Shown here: positions 26,322 to 35,909 of the stretch, piece by piece
Numbering within the stretch: the stretch's first letter is position 1
How the letters are laid out: each line of letters opens with the position of its first letter
Source: Clostridium sp. Cult2
Lineage (GTDB): Bacteria; Bacillota; Clostridia; Tissierellales; Tepidimicrobiaceae
Assembly: GCF_021655075.1 (NCBI RefSeq)
Contig: NZ_PPXX01000013.1
Coordinates: 1 to 37,340 of the forward strand
DNA: 37,340 nucleotides
Direction of reading: 5' to 3'
The notes under the pieces: generated by a model
The model's input: only the letters and a program-made list of their open reading frames with translations
What the model was told of the DNA's origin: nothing
Databases searched by the model: none
Position numbers and translations under genes: made by a program

Positions 26322-27866
26322 ATGAAGGAAAAAGTTGAACAACTCCTTGAAACCAAGAAGAAAATAGAACTTGGTGGAGGGGAGAAAAGAATAGCAAAAC
26401 AACATGAAAGAGGAAAGCTAACTGCAAGAGAAAGAATCAATCTATTACTAGATGAAGGAAGTTTCATAGAAATAGACGCCTTAGTAAAACACAGGTGTAC
26501 TAACTTTGGGATGGAAAAGACAGAAGCTGAAGCTGATGGAGTAGTTACAGGCTATGGAACAGTAGATGGAAGACTAACTTTTGTTTATGCTCAAGATTTT
26601 ACAGTATTAGGTGGCTCTTTGGGAGAGATGCATGCAAATAAAATATGTAAAGTACAAGAGATGGCCTTAAAAATGGGGGCACCAATCGTTGGATTTAATG
26701 ACTCGGGAGGAGCAAGAATTCAAGAAGGAGTAGATGCTCTTTCAGGTTATGGGAAAATATTCTATAGAAATACCATGGCTTCAGGAGTAATACCTCAAAT
26801 ATCAGCAATAATGGGACCTAGCGCAGGTGGAGCCGTATATTCACCAGCTTTAACTGACTTCATATTCATGGTAGATAAAACCAGTATGATGTTCATAACA
26901 GGACCACAAGTAATAAAGACTGTAACAGGAGAAGATGTAACTCAAGAGGAATTAGGAGGAGCCAATACTCACAATAAAATATCTGGAGTAGCCCATTTTA
27001 TGGATAAAACTGAAGAGGAAAGCATTAAAAGGATAAGAACTTTATTAAGCTACTTACCATCTAATAATTTAGAAACACCTCCAGCATATGAATGTAGTGA
27101 TGATATTAATAGAGTAGAAGAAAGTTTAAATGAATTGGTACCAGTAAATCCAAACAAACCTTATGACATGAAAGAAATAATAAAATTAATAGCAGATGAT
27201 AATGAATTCTTTGAAGTACAACCCTACTATGCCCAAAACATAATTACAGGATACATAAGACTAAATGGGAAAACCATAGGAGTAGTTGGGAACCAACCAA
27301 GAGTATTAGCAGGTTGTTTAGATATTAATGCATCAGATAAAGCAGGCAGATTTATAAGAACCTGTGATGCTTTCAATATACCATTACTAAACCTAGTAGA
27401 CGTACCAGGATTTTTACCAGGCACAGACCAAGAATATGGTGGAATAATAAGACATGGTGCAAAAATGCTCTATGCTTACAGCGAAGCCACAGTACCAAAA
27501 GTGACTTTAATAATTAGAAAAGCCTATGGAGGAGCATATCTAGCCATGTGCAGTAAAGATTTAGGAGCAGACCAAGTATTTGCATGGCCAAATGCAGAAA
27601 TAGCAGTAATGGGACCAGAAGGAGCAGCAAATATAATATTTAAACACGATATAAAGGATTCGGAAAATCCAATTGAAACAAGACAAGAAAAAATCAAAGA
27701 ATATAGAGATACAGTAGCCAATCCTTATATTGCAGCTGAAAGAGGATTCATAGATGATGTTATAGTACCAAGCATTACAAGACCAAGACTAATATCGGCA
27801 TTTGATATGCTTGAAAGTAAAAGAGAGAGTAATCCTAGAAAAAAACACGGTAACCTACCAGTATAG
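26322..27866 (+). CDS. mmdA: Methylmalonyl-CoA decarboxylase alpha (carboxyltransferase) subunit
   Basis: A 514-residue crotonase-fold carboxyltransferase. It moves the carboxyl group of (S)-methylmalonyl-CoA to biotin on the carrier subunit. Motifs include [20 protein letters not shown] in the acyl-CoA half and [20 protein letters not shown] and [16 protein letters not shown] in the biotin half. By sequence it could equally be a propionyl-CoA carboxylase beta chain, but there is no biotin carboxylase gene, and the membrane pump subunits follow at once. ATG follows AAGGAGGGCC. Confidence 0.94.
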   Translation: MKEKVEQLLETKKKIELGGGEKRIAKQHERGKLTARERINLLLDEGSFIEIDALVKHRCTNFGMEKTEAEADGVVTGYGTVDGRLTFVYAQDFTVLGGSLGEMHANKICKVQEMALKMGAPIVGFNDSGGARIQEGVDALSGYGKIFYRNTMASGVIPQISAIMGPSAGGAVYSPALTDFIFMVDKTSMMFITGPQVIKTVTGEDVTQEELGGANTHNKISGVAHFMDKTEEESIKRIRTLLSYLPSNNLETPPAYECSDDINRVEESLNELVPVNPNKPYDMKEIIKLIADDNEFFEVQPYYAQNIITGYIRLNGKTIGVVGNQPRVLAGCLDINASDKAGRFIRTCDAFNIPLLNLVDVPGFLPGTDQEYGGIIRHGAKMLYAYSEATVPKVTLIIRKAYGGAYLAMCSKDLGADQVFAWPNAEIAVMGPEGAANIIFKHDIKDSENPIETRQEKIKEYRDTVANPYIAAERGFIDDVIVPSITRPRLISAFDMLESKRESNPRKKHGNLPV

Positions 27867-27881
27867 AAGAGGTGATAAAAC

Positions 27882-28253
27882 TTGGGAGACATTATATCCA
27901 TTGGAGATAGTTTAATGATAACCATATTTAGTATGGTAGTAGTATTTGTAGTCCTTATTGCTATATCCTATTTAATAGATATATTAAGGGTTACTACAAA
28001 TGGGAAAAAGAATAAAGAAGAAATAAAAAAAGCAAATGTAGTAGAAGAAAAATCAGTTGAAAAGAAAGAAGATATATCAAATAAAGAAAATGTAGATGAT
28101 GAAGAACTAGTAGCAGTAATATCTGCTGCAGTAGCAGCAAGTTTAGGAGTAAATATTCCTGAGATAAATATAAAAGCCATAAAAAGAATCTCTACAACTA
28201 GTTCTCTATGGTCAGAGGAAGGAAGAAGAGAACAAATCCTTGAGAGATTATAA
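27882..28253 (+). CDS. mmdD: Decarboxylase delta subunit, small membrane anchor
   Basis: A 123-residue protein of the OAD-gamma/MmdD family. One transmembrane helix (about 11-36) is followed by a Lys/Glu-rich linker (about 40-72), then an ordered tail: ELVAVISAAVAASLG and IKRISTTSSLWSEEGRREQI. It holds the alpha and carrier subunits on the membrane beta subunit. The Veillonella enzyme has an extra epsilon subunit resembling this tail; none is present here, as in Propionigenium. TTG start with AGAGGTGAT upstream. Confidence 0.9.
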   Translation: MGDIISIGDSLMITIFSMVVVFVVLIAISYLIDILRVTTNGKKNKEEIKKANVVEEKSVEKKEDISNKENVDDEELVAVISAAVAASLGVNIPEINIKAIKRISTTSSLWSEEGRREQILERL

Positions 28254-28279
28254 ATATTCATACTATAGGAGGTAATAAA

Positions 28280-28675
28280 ATGAGAAAATTTATAATAAAT
28301 GTGAACGGAAATCAATACGAAGTTGAAGTGGAAGAGGTAACAAATGAAGTAAGCACTACCCAAAGACCAACACCAACACCCCAGCCACAAGCTAAAAAGG
28401 CATCAGCACCACAACCAGCACCAAAAGTAGAAGAGAAAAAAGAAGTAGTTGTATCAGAAGGTGCAGAAGCAGTAGAAGCTCCAATGCCAGGAACTATACT
28501 CAGTATAAATGTAAATGAAGGAGATACAGTAAAAGGAGGACAAGTACTAGCAATCCTTGAAGCTATGAAAATGGAAAATGAAATTCTTGCTCCAAGAGAT
28601 GGAAAAGTTGCAAGCATTTCTATTACAAAAGGTGCTTCTGTAAACACTGGAGACAAATTAATAGTTATAGAATAA
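28280..28675 (+). CDS. mmdC: Decarboxylase biotin carrier subunit
   Basis: A 131-residue biotinyl protein. An N-terminal strand-rich region is joined by a Pro/Ala/Gln linker (about 28-50, with PTPTPQPQ and APQPAPK) to the biotinyl domain, which has EAMKMENE with the biotinylated Lys97. The linker lets biotin swing between the carboxyltransferase and the membrane decarboxylase. ATG follows AGGAGGTAA. Confidence 0.95.
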   Translation: MRKFIINVNGNQYEVEVEEVTNEVSTTQRPTPTPQPQAKKASAPQPAPKVEEKKEVVVSEGAEAVEAPMPGTILSINVNEGDTVKGGQVLAILEAMKMENEILAPRDGKVASISITKGASVNTGDKLIVIE

Positions 28676-28700
28676 ACAGATGAAAGGAAGGGTAAATTAA

Positions 28701-29879
28701 ATGCTTATAGATATATTAAGGGACTTTTTACAGAGCACAGGATTTGCCGCAATCACTGGTGGGCAAATTTTTATGCTACTAGTATCCTTTGTCCTTCTTT
28801 ACCTAGCTATAAAGAAGGAATTTGAACCTCTTCTTTTAGTACCAATTGCCTTTGGAATGTTACTTGCAAATCTTCCATTAGCAGGACTTATGAAAGAACC
28901 AATAGTGGAAATTGTGAAAGATCCAAATACAGGTAAATTGGTATCAGAGACAAAAGAACTAGGAGGATTATTATATTACCTATATCAAGGGGTAAAACTG
29001 GGGATCTATCCACCACTAATTTTCTTAGGGGTAGGGGCTATGACGGACTTTGGGCCCTTAATAGCCAACCCAAAGAGTATATTACTAGGAGCAGCAGCTC
29101 AATTCGGTATATTTTTTACATTTATCGGCGCAATTGCTTTAGGGTTTGCAGGGCCAGAAGCTGCAAGTATTGGTATCATAGGAGGAGCAGATGGCCCAAC
29201 AGCTCTTTACTTAACTAGTAAGTTGGCACCTCATCTATTAGGACCCATAGCAGTAGCAGCTTATTCATACATGGCTTTAGTGCCAATAATACAGCCACCT
29301 ATTATGAAGGCATTGACCACTGAAGAGGAAAGAAAAATAGTAATGGAACAACTTCGTCCTGTATCTAAAAAAGAAAAAATATTATTTCCAATAGTGATAA
29401 CAGTATTCGTAACATTATTATTACCATCAGCAGGTCCATTAGTAGGAATGTTAATGTTAGGTAATTTAATGAGAGAATCAGGGGTAGTAGAAAGGCTATC
29501 CAAAACAGTTCAAAATGAGTTAATGAATATAGTAACAGTATTTTTAGGGCTAACAGTAGGGGCCACTGCCAATGCAGAAATCTTTATCCAGTGGGGAACA
29601 ATAAAGATAATAATATTAGGGCTAATAGCTTTCTCCATAGGAACAGCAACAGGAGTTATATTTGGAAAGATTATGTGTAAAGCAACTGGGGGAAAGGTAA
29701 ATCCATTGATAGGAGCAGCAGGGGTATCAGCAGTACCAATGGCAGCAAGAGTTGCACAAAAAGTTGGACAGGAAGCAAATCCAAGAAACTTTTTACTTAT
29801 GCATGCCATGGGACCAAATGTGGCAGGAGTTATTGGTTCTGCAGTAGCAGCAGGATTATTGTTAATGTTCTTTGGATAA
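28701..29879 (+). CDS. mmdB: Na+-translocating decarboxylase beta subunit
   Basis: A 392-residue polytopic membrane protein that decarboxylates carboxybiotin and exports Na+. The ion-site signature GGADGPTA (161-168, Asp164) is intact, as are the second signature [14 protein letters not shown] and [10 protein letters not shown]. The same family serves oxaloacetate and glutaconyl-CoA pumps, so the substrate comes from the neighbours. ATG follows GAAAGGAAGGG. Last gene of the operon; only a weak hairpin follows. Confidence 0.95.
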   Translation: MLIDILRDFLQSTGFAAITGGQIFMLLVSFVLLYLAIKKEFEPLLLVPIAFGMLLANLPLAGLMKEPIVEIVKDPNTGKLVSETKELGGLLYYLYQGVKLGIYPPLIFLGVGAMTDFGPLIANPKSILLGAAAQFGIFFTFIGAIALGFAGPEAASIGIIGGADGPTALYLTSKLAPHLLGPIAVAAYSYMALVPIIQPPIMKALTTEEERKIVMEQLRPVSKKEKILFPIVITVFVTLLLPSAGPLVGMLMLGNLMRESGVVERLSKTVQNELMNIVTVFLGLTVGATANAEIFIQWGTIKIIILGLIAFSIGTATGVIFGKIMCKATGGKVNPLIGAAGVSAVPMAARVAQKVGQEANPRNFLLMHAMGPNVAGVIGSAVAAGLLLMFFG

Positions 29880-29885
29880 TGTGAT

Positions 29886-29910
29886 AGAGAACGATTCTCT
29901 GTAACATTTT
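29886..29910 (+). terminator. Weak hairpin after mmdB
   Basis: AGAGAA (29886-29891) and TTCTCT (29895-29900) pair around CGA, with only a short T-rich tail (CATTTTA). It may end the methylmalonyl operon inefficiently. Confidence 0.4.
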
Positions 29911-29953
29911 ACTCTGAATTATATCTAAATTTTAGGGTAAAACTAAAAAAAGG

Positions 29954-29982
29954 TTGAAAAATTATACTAGAAAAACTATAAT
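29954..29982 (+). promoter_or_regulatory. Sigma-A promoter of panT
   Basis: TTGAAA (29954-29959), 17 bases, then TATAAT (29977-29982). The transcript would start near 29989, giving a leader of about 100 bases. Confidence 0.75.
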
Positions 29983-29996
29983 AAACTTATGGTTTG

Positions 29997-30070
29997 CCAG
30001 CATCATTACATAAGAGCTGGACATATAGTAAACAAAATAAAATAATCGACTGGTATCCGAAAGGAACTAG
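29997..30070 (+). promoter_or_regulatory. Structured leader of panT, possible riboswitch-like element
   Basis: CCAGC (29997-30001) can pair with GCTGG (30016-30020). A second hairpin has arms CTGGTATCC (30050-30058) and GGAACTAG (30063-30070) around a GAAA tetraloop, with one bulged A and one G-U pair. Its CTGG could also pair with the first CCAG, giving alternative folds. It ends four bases before the ribosome site. Pantothenate or CoA sensing is a guess from context. Confidence 0.4.
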
Positions 30071-30087
30071 AGCGGAGGGATGAATCA

Positions 30088-30840
30088 ATGGATAAAAGTG
30101 AAAAAAGGCTATCTATTAGGAGGATGGCTATCGTTGGTGTGCTAGGTGGTATTTCCATAGTGTTAGGTATGACACCTTTAGGTTTTATTCCAGTAGGACC
30201 CACTAGAGCAACTATAATGCATATACCGGTAATTATTGGTGCCATAATGGAAGGACCTTTAGTAGGGGGATTAATAGGATTAATATTTGGGTTATTTAGT
30301 ATATTCCAAGCAGCCACAAATCCAACTCCTGTATCTTTTGTATTTTTAAACCCAATAGTTTCGGTACTACCTAGAGTATTAATAGGGCTAGTAACTTACT
30401 ATGTTTATAGATTCTTTAAAGACTTGGGGACTAGGAAATCTATATGGATATTAAATATAATTTGGGGGATTATGCTCATTTATTTAACCTATGGATTATA
30501 TACAAATATTAAAGACTTTACAAACCCATGGACTCCTTTAGCGAATATTCTATTGATAGTACTGACCATAGGAATAGGCATTTATACCAATAAAAATATG
30601 AAGGATAAAGCTGTTGATATAATAATATCTACTACATTGGGTACCTTGACTAATACGGTAGGAGTTCTTTCAGCCATATATTTTATTTTTGGGGAACAGT
30701 TTGTTGAAAAATTAGGGCAAAGTGCAGAAATGGCTAGAAAAGTCATATTTGGAATAGGAGTAGCTAACGGTATACCTGAGATAATTATTGCAATAATTGT
30801 AGTTACCAATGTTGTAGCTGCCTTAAGTAGAAAGAAATAG
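30088..30840 (+). CDS. panT: ECF transporter substrate-binding component, probably for pantothenate
   Basis: A 250-residue integral membrane S-component with about six hydrophobic segments. [39 protein letters not shown] and [17 protein letters not shown] are characteristic of the PanT group. It binds the vitamin and works with a shared EcfAAT module encoded elsewhere. Its neighbour is pantothenate kinase, two bases downstream, which supports the substrate call. ATG follows GGAGGG at eight bases. Confidence 0.88.
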   Translation: MDKSEKRLSIRRMAIVGVLGGISIVLGMTPLGFIPVGPTRATIMHIPVIIGAIMEGPLVGGLIGLIFGLFSIFQAATNPTPVSFVFLNPIVSVLPRVLIGLVTYYVYRFFKDLGTRKSIWILNIIWGIMLIYLTYGLYTNIKDFTNPWTPLANILLIVLTIGIGIYTNKNMKDKAVDIIISTTLGTLTNTVGVLSAIYFIFGEQFVEKLGQSAEMARKVIFGIGVANGIPEIIIAIIVVTNVVAALSRKK

Positions 30841-30856
30841 ATTGGATGTGGAAGGG

Positions 30857-31633
30857 ATGTTATTAGTAGTTGATGTAGGCAATACTAATATAGTACTAGG
30901 AGTATATGAAGGAGATAGCCTATTATACGACTGGAGAATTGCTACTTATAAAGATAAGACTTCAGATGAATACGGTTTGTTATTTGAACAAATATTTAAA
31001 TACCATGGCCTTTGTCCAAAGGATGTAAAGGATGTAATCATTTCATCAGTGGTACCTACATTGATGCACACATTATCTGCCATGAGTATTAAATACTTTA
31101 GTAGTGAACCAATTATTGTTGGCCCTGGAGTCAAGACAGGCATGAATATTAAGTATGATAATCCAAAAGAAGTAGGGGCAGATAGAATTGTAAATGCAGT
31201 AGCAGGTTATGAAAAATATGGTGGTCCTTTAATAATAGTTGATTTTGGTACAGCTATAACTTTTTGTGCCATTTCAAAAGAGGGAGAGTATTTAGGAGGA
31301 GCAATAACACCTGGTATTAGAATTTCTAGTGAAGCTTTATTCTCAAGAACAGCTAAACTACCTAAAGTAGAAATATTAAAACCTCAATGTATAATTGCTA
31401 AAAATACGGTTAATAGTATCCAAGCAGGTTTAGTTTATGGCTATATTGGTTTGGTAGATTATATCATCAAAAGAATGATGGAAGAAATGAAGGAAGAAGA
31501 AGGAGAAGTAAAAACTGTAGTAGGTACAGGAGGTTTTTCTTCTTTAATTGCTAGTGAAAGCAAATACATTAATAAAATTGATAAGTTATTAACACTTGAA
31601 GGACTTCGTATAATATATGAGAGAAATAAGTAG
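30857..31633 (+). CDS. coaX: Type III pantothenate kinase
   Basis: A 258-residue ASKHA-fold kinase for the first step of CoA synthesis. It has [20 protein letters not shown] (phosphate-binding strand with Asp6), [17 protein letters not shown] and [13 protein letters not shown]. CoaX enzymes need a monovalent cation and are not inhibited by CoA. The start is uncertain: ATG 30857 gives the standard N-terminus but GGAAGGG abuts it; GTG 30848 and TTG 30842 are in-frame alternatives. B. subtilis has ftsH directly before coaX; here the methylmalonyl operon and panT intervene. Confidence 0.94.
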   Translation: MLLVVDVGNTNIVLGVYEGDSLLYDWRIATYKDKTSDEYGLLFEQIFKYHGLCPKDVKDVIISSVVPTLMHTLSAMSIKYFSSEPIIVGPGVKTGMNIKYDNPKEVGADRIVNAVAGYEKYGGPLIIVDFGTAITFCAISKEGEYLGGAITPGIRISSEALFSRTAKLPKVEILKPQCIIAKNTVNSIQAGLVYGYIGLVDYIIKRMMEEMKEEEGEVKTVVGTGGFSSLIASESKYINKIDKLLTLEGLRIIYERNK

Positions 31634-31652
31634 CCATATGGCTACTTTTTTC
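31628..31652 (+). terminator. Terminator after coaX
   Basis: AAGTAGCCAT and ATGGCTACTT form a perfect 20-base palindrome (31628-31647) overlapping the stop codon and ending in a T-run. Confidence 0.9.
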
Positions 31653-31765
31653 TAATAATTATGATAAAGAGAAACCTTATTATATCATTTTTTAAATGTA
31701 TTAGATATAAGTTTACTTCACTAATAACATTATGACAAAATTTTGTTTGTGTAAAGGTGATACTA

Positions 31766-32749
31766 ATGAAGATTGGAAATATTAATTTAGAAAACAATGT
31801 TTTTTTAGCACCAATGGCAGGAGTTACTGATAAAGCATATAGAATTATCTGTAAAGAAATGGGAGCAGGATTAGTGGTTTCTGAAATGGTAAGCAGCAAA
31901 GGATTATATTATCATGATAAAAAAACTGATCAATTGACAGATATAGACTTGAAAGAAAGACCCGTTGCTTTACAAATATTTGGATCAGACCCCTATATAA
32001 TGGCAGAAGTAGTTGAGAAGATTATTAATCCTCGAGAAGATATAGACATAATCGATATAAACATGGGTTGCCCTACACCTAAAATAGTAAAAAATGGGGA
32101 TGGAGCTGCATTACTAAAAAACCCAACATTAATCAGGAAAATATTGAAGGAGATTACAAAAGTATCTAACAAACCTGTTACATTGAAGATTAGAATGGGT
32201 TGGGACCATAATAGTCTAAATGGAATTGAAGTAGGGAAAATAGCTGAAGAAGGAGGGATATCAGCTATAACCATTCATGGTAGAACTAAGGATATGTTTT
32301 ACTCGGGAAAAGCTAATTGGGATTTTATTAAAGAATTAAAGGAATCTTTAAATATTCCTGTTATAGGAAATGGAGATATATTTGAACCTATAGACGCAAT
32401 AAATATGATGAATTATACTGGATGTGATGCAGTAGCTATTGGAAGAGGAGTAATGGGAAACCCTTGGATATTCAATAGAATAAAGTTAATTATGAAAGGT
32501 AAAGAAGATATTAAACCATCCAATGAAGATATTATTAATATGGCAATAAAACATTTAGAACTTATATGTAATATAAAAGGAGAAAAAGTTGGAGTAAGAG
32601 AGATGAGGAAGCATATATCTTGGTATCTAAAAGGGATGAAAAATTCTAATAGGATAAAGAATGAAATGAATACTGTAGAAAGCAAAGATAAAATGAAAGA
32701 AATTTTGTTAAACTATCTGTTAGAATTAAATACCTTTGTTGTAAATTAG
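31766..32749 (+). CDS. dusB: tRNA-dihydrouridine synthase
   Basis: A 327-residue FMN TIM-barrel enzyme that reduces uridines in the tRNA D-loop. Motifs: FLAPMAGVTDKAYRIICKEM near the N-terminus, ININMGCPTPKIVKNGDGAA with the catalytic Cys, TLKIRMGW and TIHGRTKDMFYSG, then IGNGDIF and AIGRGVMGNPWIF for FMN. A GTG at 31757 is in frame but lies within the ribosome site AAAGGTGA, so ATG 31766 is preferred. It heads a run dusB-orf-greA-lysS common in Clostridia. Confidence 0.95.
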   Translation: MKIGNINLENNVFLAPMAGVTDKAYRIICKEMGAGLVVSEMVSSKGLYYHDKKTDQLTDIDLKERPVALQIFGSDPYIMAEVVEKIINPREDIDIIDINMGCPTPKIVKNGDGAALLKNPTLIRKILKEITKVSNKPVTLKIRMGWDHNSLNGIEVGKIAEEGGISAITIHGRTKDMFYSGKANWDFIKELKESLNIPVIGNGDIFEPIDAINMMNYTGCDAVAIGRGVMGNPWIFNRIKLIMKGKEDIKPSNEDIINMAIKHLELICNIKGEKVGVREMRKHISWYLKGMKNSNRIKNEMNTVESKDKMKEILLNYLLELNTFVVN

Positions 32750-32805
32750 TTATACTTCTTCCACAACCTTCATATAATACATTACAATATTATAGAGGGG
32801 GGATT

Positions 32806-33744
32806 ATTATCGAGTTTCTTTATATTATAGGAGAGAAGAAATATTATTCTCATTTTAACAAAGGATTAAAGAAAATAATCCCAAACAAATTTTTTCCAAC
32901 CACAAGAGTTAAAATTTTAGAAGATATAAAAAATAATGATGGAAAAACAATAGGTAAAGTTGGAGGAGTTTTTTTAAATAGTTTATATAAGGGAAAAGAT
33001 GAGATAGTTGAAGAAGTTATTTTAGCAATAGAAAAACTTAAAAATGAAAATACTAACAACCTTATTTTGGAAGAATCAAGTTTATTTACTATGGATGATT
33101 TAAGATTAATTGAAAGGAAGACCAATTTAAAAATAGTTAATGGAATAAATACTATTACATTTTTTTTACCTTCTGTTTTAAAAGAAATTTATAAAAATTT
33201 AAATGAAGATTTAAAAGAAAAAGAAATATTAATAATAGGAGATGATAAAGAGCTTACTAAAGGCATAATAGAAAGTCTATATAAGGAAGTAAGATTTATA
33301 ACATTAGCTGGTGATGATGAAGATACTATAGAAAAAATATCAAATTATATGTTAGAAAAAACTGGTTTATCTATTTTTTATTCTAAAAAAATAGATAAAA
33401 TCTTGACAAATTACTCTATAATCATTAATCTTAAAGATAATTACTATTTAAATACAGATAAGTTTAGAAAAAAAGCCATTATATTCGATTGTAGTATTAG
33501 TAAATGGTTAAAGAACAAAGCCGCTGAAGACAGAAGAATAGTTATTATCGAAGATTTTATTTTTAAAATCGATTATTTAAATATAAGAGAAAATGAGTAT
33601 ATAAGTTCCTTAATACCTTCTTATTTCTATGAACAATTTAATCGATTAAATTCTGCTGATTTTGCAGGTTTATCTATTGGAGGAGAATTTTATAATATTG
33701 AAAATTTTGCAGATTACCAAATAAGAATTAAGGGAAAGCTCTAA
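32806..33744 (+). CDS. Unrecognised protein with an apparent AUU or AUC start
   Basis: The open frame runs from near 32803 to 33744 (about 312 residues). Its first ATG/GTG/TTG is a TTG at 33067, deep inside. A strong ribosome site AGGGGGG (32796-32802) sits three to six bases before ATT (32806) and ATC (32809), so one of these is the likely start, giving (M)EFLYIIGEKKY. The middle (about 140-165) reads like a Rossmann strand-loop-helix, LIIGDDKELTKGIIESLYKE, and the end has NSADFAGLSIGGEFYNIE. It may be a degenerate shikimate/quinate dehydrogenase-like protein; this is a weak impression. A sequencing error at the start is the main alternative. Confidence 0.65.
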   Translation: MIEFLYIIGEKKYYSHFNKGLKKIIPNKFFPTTRVKILEDIKNNDGKTIGKVGGVFLNSLYKGKDEIVEEVILAIEKLKNENTNNLILEESSLFTMDDLRLIERKTNLKIVNGINTITFFLPSVLKEIYKNLNEDLKEKEILIIGDDKELTKGIIESLYKEVRFITLAGDDEDTIEKISNYMLEKTGLSIFYSKKIDKILTNYSIIINLKDNYYLNTDKFRKKAIIFDCSISKWLKNKAAEDRRIVIIEDFIFKIDYLNIRENEYISSLIPSYFYEQFNRLNSADFAGLSIGGEFYNIENFADYQIRIKGKL

Positions 33745-33748
33745 GTAC

Positions 33749-33777
33749 TTGACAACGACCTTCCCCTTGATTATAAT
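33749..33777 (+). promoter_or_regulatory. Consensus sigma-A promoter of greA-lysS
   Basis: TTGACA (33749-33754), exactly 17 bases, TATAAT (33772-33777): a perfect match. The start site would be near 33784, leaving an 80-base leader in which I see no clear structure. Confidence 0.92.
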
Positions 33778-33864
33778 ATTCTGCATATATAGGTAATAAT
33801 TATTTAATGTTTTTCCGTTTAAAGGGCGCATAGGCCAAAATATTTAATAGAAGGAGAGAATTAT

Positions 33865-34341
33865 ATGGCTGAAAGGGATGTGTTTTTGACATTAGAAGGG
33901 CTAAAAAAGCTAGAAAATGAATTAGATGAATTAAAAACTGTTAGAAGAAGAGAGATTGCAGACAGAATAAAACAAGCTTTGGCTTTTGGAGATATAAGCG
34001 AAAACTCAGAGTATGATCAGGCAAAGAATGAACAAGGGCAATTGGAAGAAAGAATAGCAAAGTTGGAAATGATACTTAGAAATGCTAAACTAATAGATGA
34101 TGAAGATATATCTACTGATGTAGTAAGTATAGGTTCAAAAGTTGTGGTAAAAGATCTTGAATATGATGAAGATATGGAGTATATCATAGTAGGCTCGGCA
34201 GAGGCAGATCCATATGAAGGGAAAATTTCTAATGAATCACCGGTTGGAAAGGCTTTATTGGGTAAAAAGGCAGAAGAAATAGTAGAAGTACATGTACCTG
34301 ATGGACTTATTAAATATCAAATTATAAGCATTACAAGATAA
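33865..34341 (+). CDS. greA: Transcription elongation factor GreA
   Basis: A 158-residue factor that enters the RNA polymerase secondary channel and stimulates cleavage of backtracked RNA. The N-terminal coiled coil carries [19 protein letters not shown] and [21 protein letters not shown] (acidic tip); the C-terminal FKBP-like domain has [20 protein letters not shown]. Standard length. ATG follows AAGGAGAG. It lies 18 bases upstream of lysS. Confidence 0.97.
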   Translation: MAERDVFLTLEGLKKLENELDELKTVRRREIADRIKQALAFGDISENSEYDQAKNEQGQLEERIAKLEMILRNAKLIDDEDISTDVVSIGSKVVVKDLEYDEDMEYIIVGSAEADPYEGKISNESPVGKALLGKKAEEIVEVHVPDGLIKYQIISITR

Positions 34342-34359
34342 GAGGAGGTTATATAATAT

Positions 34360-35844
34360 ATGTCAGGAACGGAAGAGAATATTAATGAAATGCTAATGAT
34401 TAGAAGGGAAAAGTTAAAAGAATTAATAGAGATGGGAGAAAACCCCTTTCTTATAGAAAAATATGACTGTACTCATCATAGCATTACTATTAAAGATAAC
34501 TTTGAAGAATTAGAAGAGAAAACGGTTTCAGTTGCTGGTAGAATAATGTCTAGAAGAGGTCATGGTAAGGTTAGTTTTATGGATTTGCAAGATGGTAAAG
34601 GTAGAATACAAATATTTGTTAAAATGGATGCTATAGGAGAAGAAGCTTATAATAAATTAAACCTTCTGGATATAGGAGATATTGTTGGAGCAAAAGGAGA
34701 GGTATTTAAAACCAGAACCGGTGAAGTTTCTATAAGGGCAAAGGAAATGATTCTATTGACTAAATCATTGCAAATCCTACCTGAAAAATTCCATGGACTA
34801 AAGGATCAAGATTTAAGATATAGACAAAGGTATGTAGATTTAATAGTAAATCCAGAAGTAAAAGAAACTTTCATTTTAAGGTCTAAAATAATCAAAGCTG
34901 TGAGAGAGTATCTCGATGATAGAGAATTTTTAGAAGTAGATACTCCTATATTAAATACTATCGCTGGTGGAGCGAATGCTAGGCCCTTCGTAACCCATCA
35001 TAATACACTAGATTTAGATATGTACTTAAGGATTGCCAATGAATTATATTTAAAAAGACTTATAGTTGGTGGATTTGACAAAGTATACGAAATGGGAAGA
35101 ATGTTTAGGAATGAAGGTATGAGTTATAAACACAATCCTGAATTTACAAATATTGAACTCTATCAAGCTTATGCAGACTATGAGGACATGATGAAACTGA
35201 CGGAAGAGTTAATAGCTTATGTAGCAGAAAAGACATTTGGTAGTACTAAGATTAATTATCAAGGTAAAGAGATAGACTTAACACCACCTTGGAGAAGGCT
35301 TAGTATGATAGATGCAATAAAAGAATATGTAGGAATCGATTTTAATACCATAGATACAGATGAAGAAGCTATTGAAGTTGCTAAGGCAAAAGGATTAGAT
35401 ATTGAACCTAGTATGAAGCGAGGACATATAATCAGTGAAATGTTTGAAGAGTTTTGTGAACAACATTTAATTCAACCTACTTTTATTACCCACCATCCTG
35501 TGGAAGTATCACCTTTAGCAAAGAGAAATCCTGATGACCCGAGATTAACTAATAGATTCGAAGCTTTTATAAACACTTGGGAAATAGCCAATGCATTTAG
35601 TGAATTAAATGACCCAATAGATCAAAAAGAAAGATTTATTGAACAAGCAAAACAAAGAGAAGCTGGAGATGTGGAGGCCCATATGATGGATATGGATTTT
35701 GTTAATGCTTTAGAAGTGGGACTTCCACCAACTGGAGGACTAGGAATAGGAATAGATAGACTTATTATTATATTAACTAATCAACCAACTATAAGGGATG
35801 TAATATTATTTCCAACTATGAAACCAATAGGCGAAGATGAATAA
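34360..35844 (+). CDS. lysS: Lysyl-tRNA synthetase, class II
   Basis: A 494-residue enzyme charging tRNA-Lys. An N-terminal OB-fold anticodon domain (about 57-145, [20 protein letters not shown]) precedes the class II core: motif 2 [20 protein letters not shown] (about 245-265) and motif 3 [14 protein letters not shown] (about 460-474). Full length. ATG follows AGAGGAGG. It is co-transcribed with greA and ends at a strong terminator. Confidence 0.97.
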   Translation: MSGTEENINEMLMIRREKLKELIEMGENPFLIEKYDCTHHSITIKDNFEELEEKTVSVAGRIMSRRGHGKVSFMDLQDGKGRIQIFVKMDAIGEEAYNKLNLLDIGDIVGAKGEVFKTRTGEVSIRAKEMILLTKSLQILPEKFHGLKDQDLRYRQRYVDLIVNPEVKETFILRSKIIKAVREYLDDREFLEVDTPILNTIAGGANARPFVTHHNTLDLDMYLRIANELYLKRLIVGGFDKVYEMGRMFRNEGMSYKHNPEFTNIELYQAYADYEDMMKLTEELIAYVAEKTFGSTKINYQGKEIDLTPPWRRLSMIDAIKEYVGIDFNTIDTDEEAIEVAKAKGLDIEPSMKRGHIISEMFEEFCEQHLIQPTFITHHPVEVSPLAKRNPDDPRLTNRFEAFINTWEIANAFSELNDPIDQKERFIEQAKQREAGDVEAHMMDMDFVNALEVGLPPTGGLGIGIDRLIIILTNQPTIRDVILFPTMKPIGEDE

Positions 35845-35848
35845 GTTT

Positions 35849-35885
35849 ATGAGTCAAAGGATTATCCTTTGACTCATTGTTTATT
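35849..35885 (+). terminator. Terminator after lysS
   Basis: ATGAGTCAAAGGA (35849-35861) pairs perfectly with TCCTTTGACTCAT (35865-35877) around TTA, followed by a T-rich tail. Confidence 0.85.
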
Positions 35886-35909
35886 ATTAAAGGGCATGGA
35901 GGGGCATTT

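Noticed and set aside
28312-28656. Long minus-strand frame opposite mmdC
   Set aside because: A shadow of the Pro/Ala/Gln-rich and biotinyl-domain codons; no ribosome site and no minus-strand gene elsewhere in the window.
29975-30029. Pseudoknot at the panT leader: CTTATG/CATAAG interleaved with CCAGC/GCTGG inside an ACTATA/TATAGT stem
   Set aside because: The likely transcription start near 29989 would remove the outer stem and most of the first arm, and a one-base loop crossing a 6-bp stem is not feasible.
35877-35909. Upstream extension of the first UDG gene
   Set aside because: It would begin inside the lysS terminator hairpin and adds residues unlike the family; GGAGGGG points to 35910.
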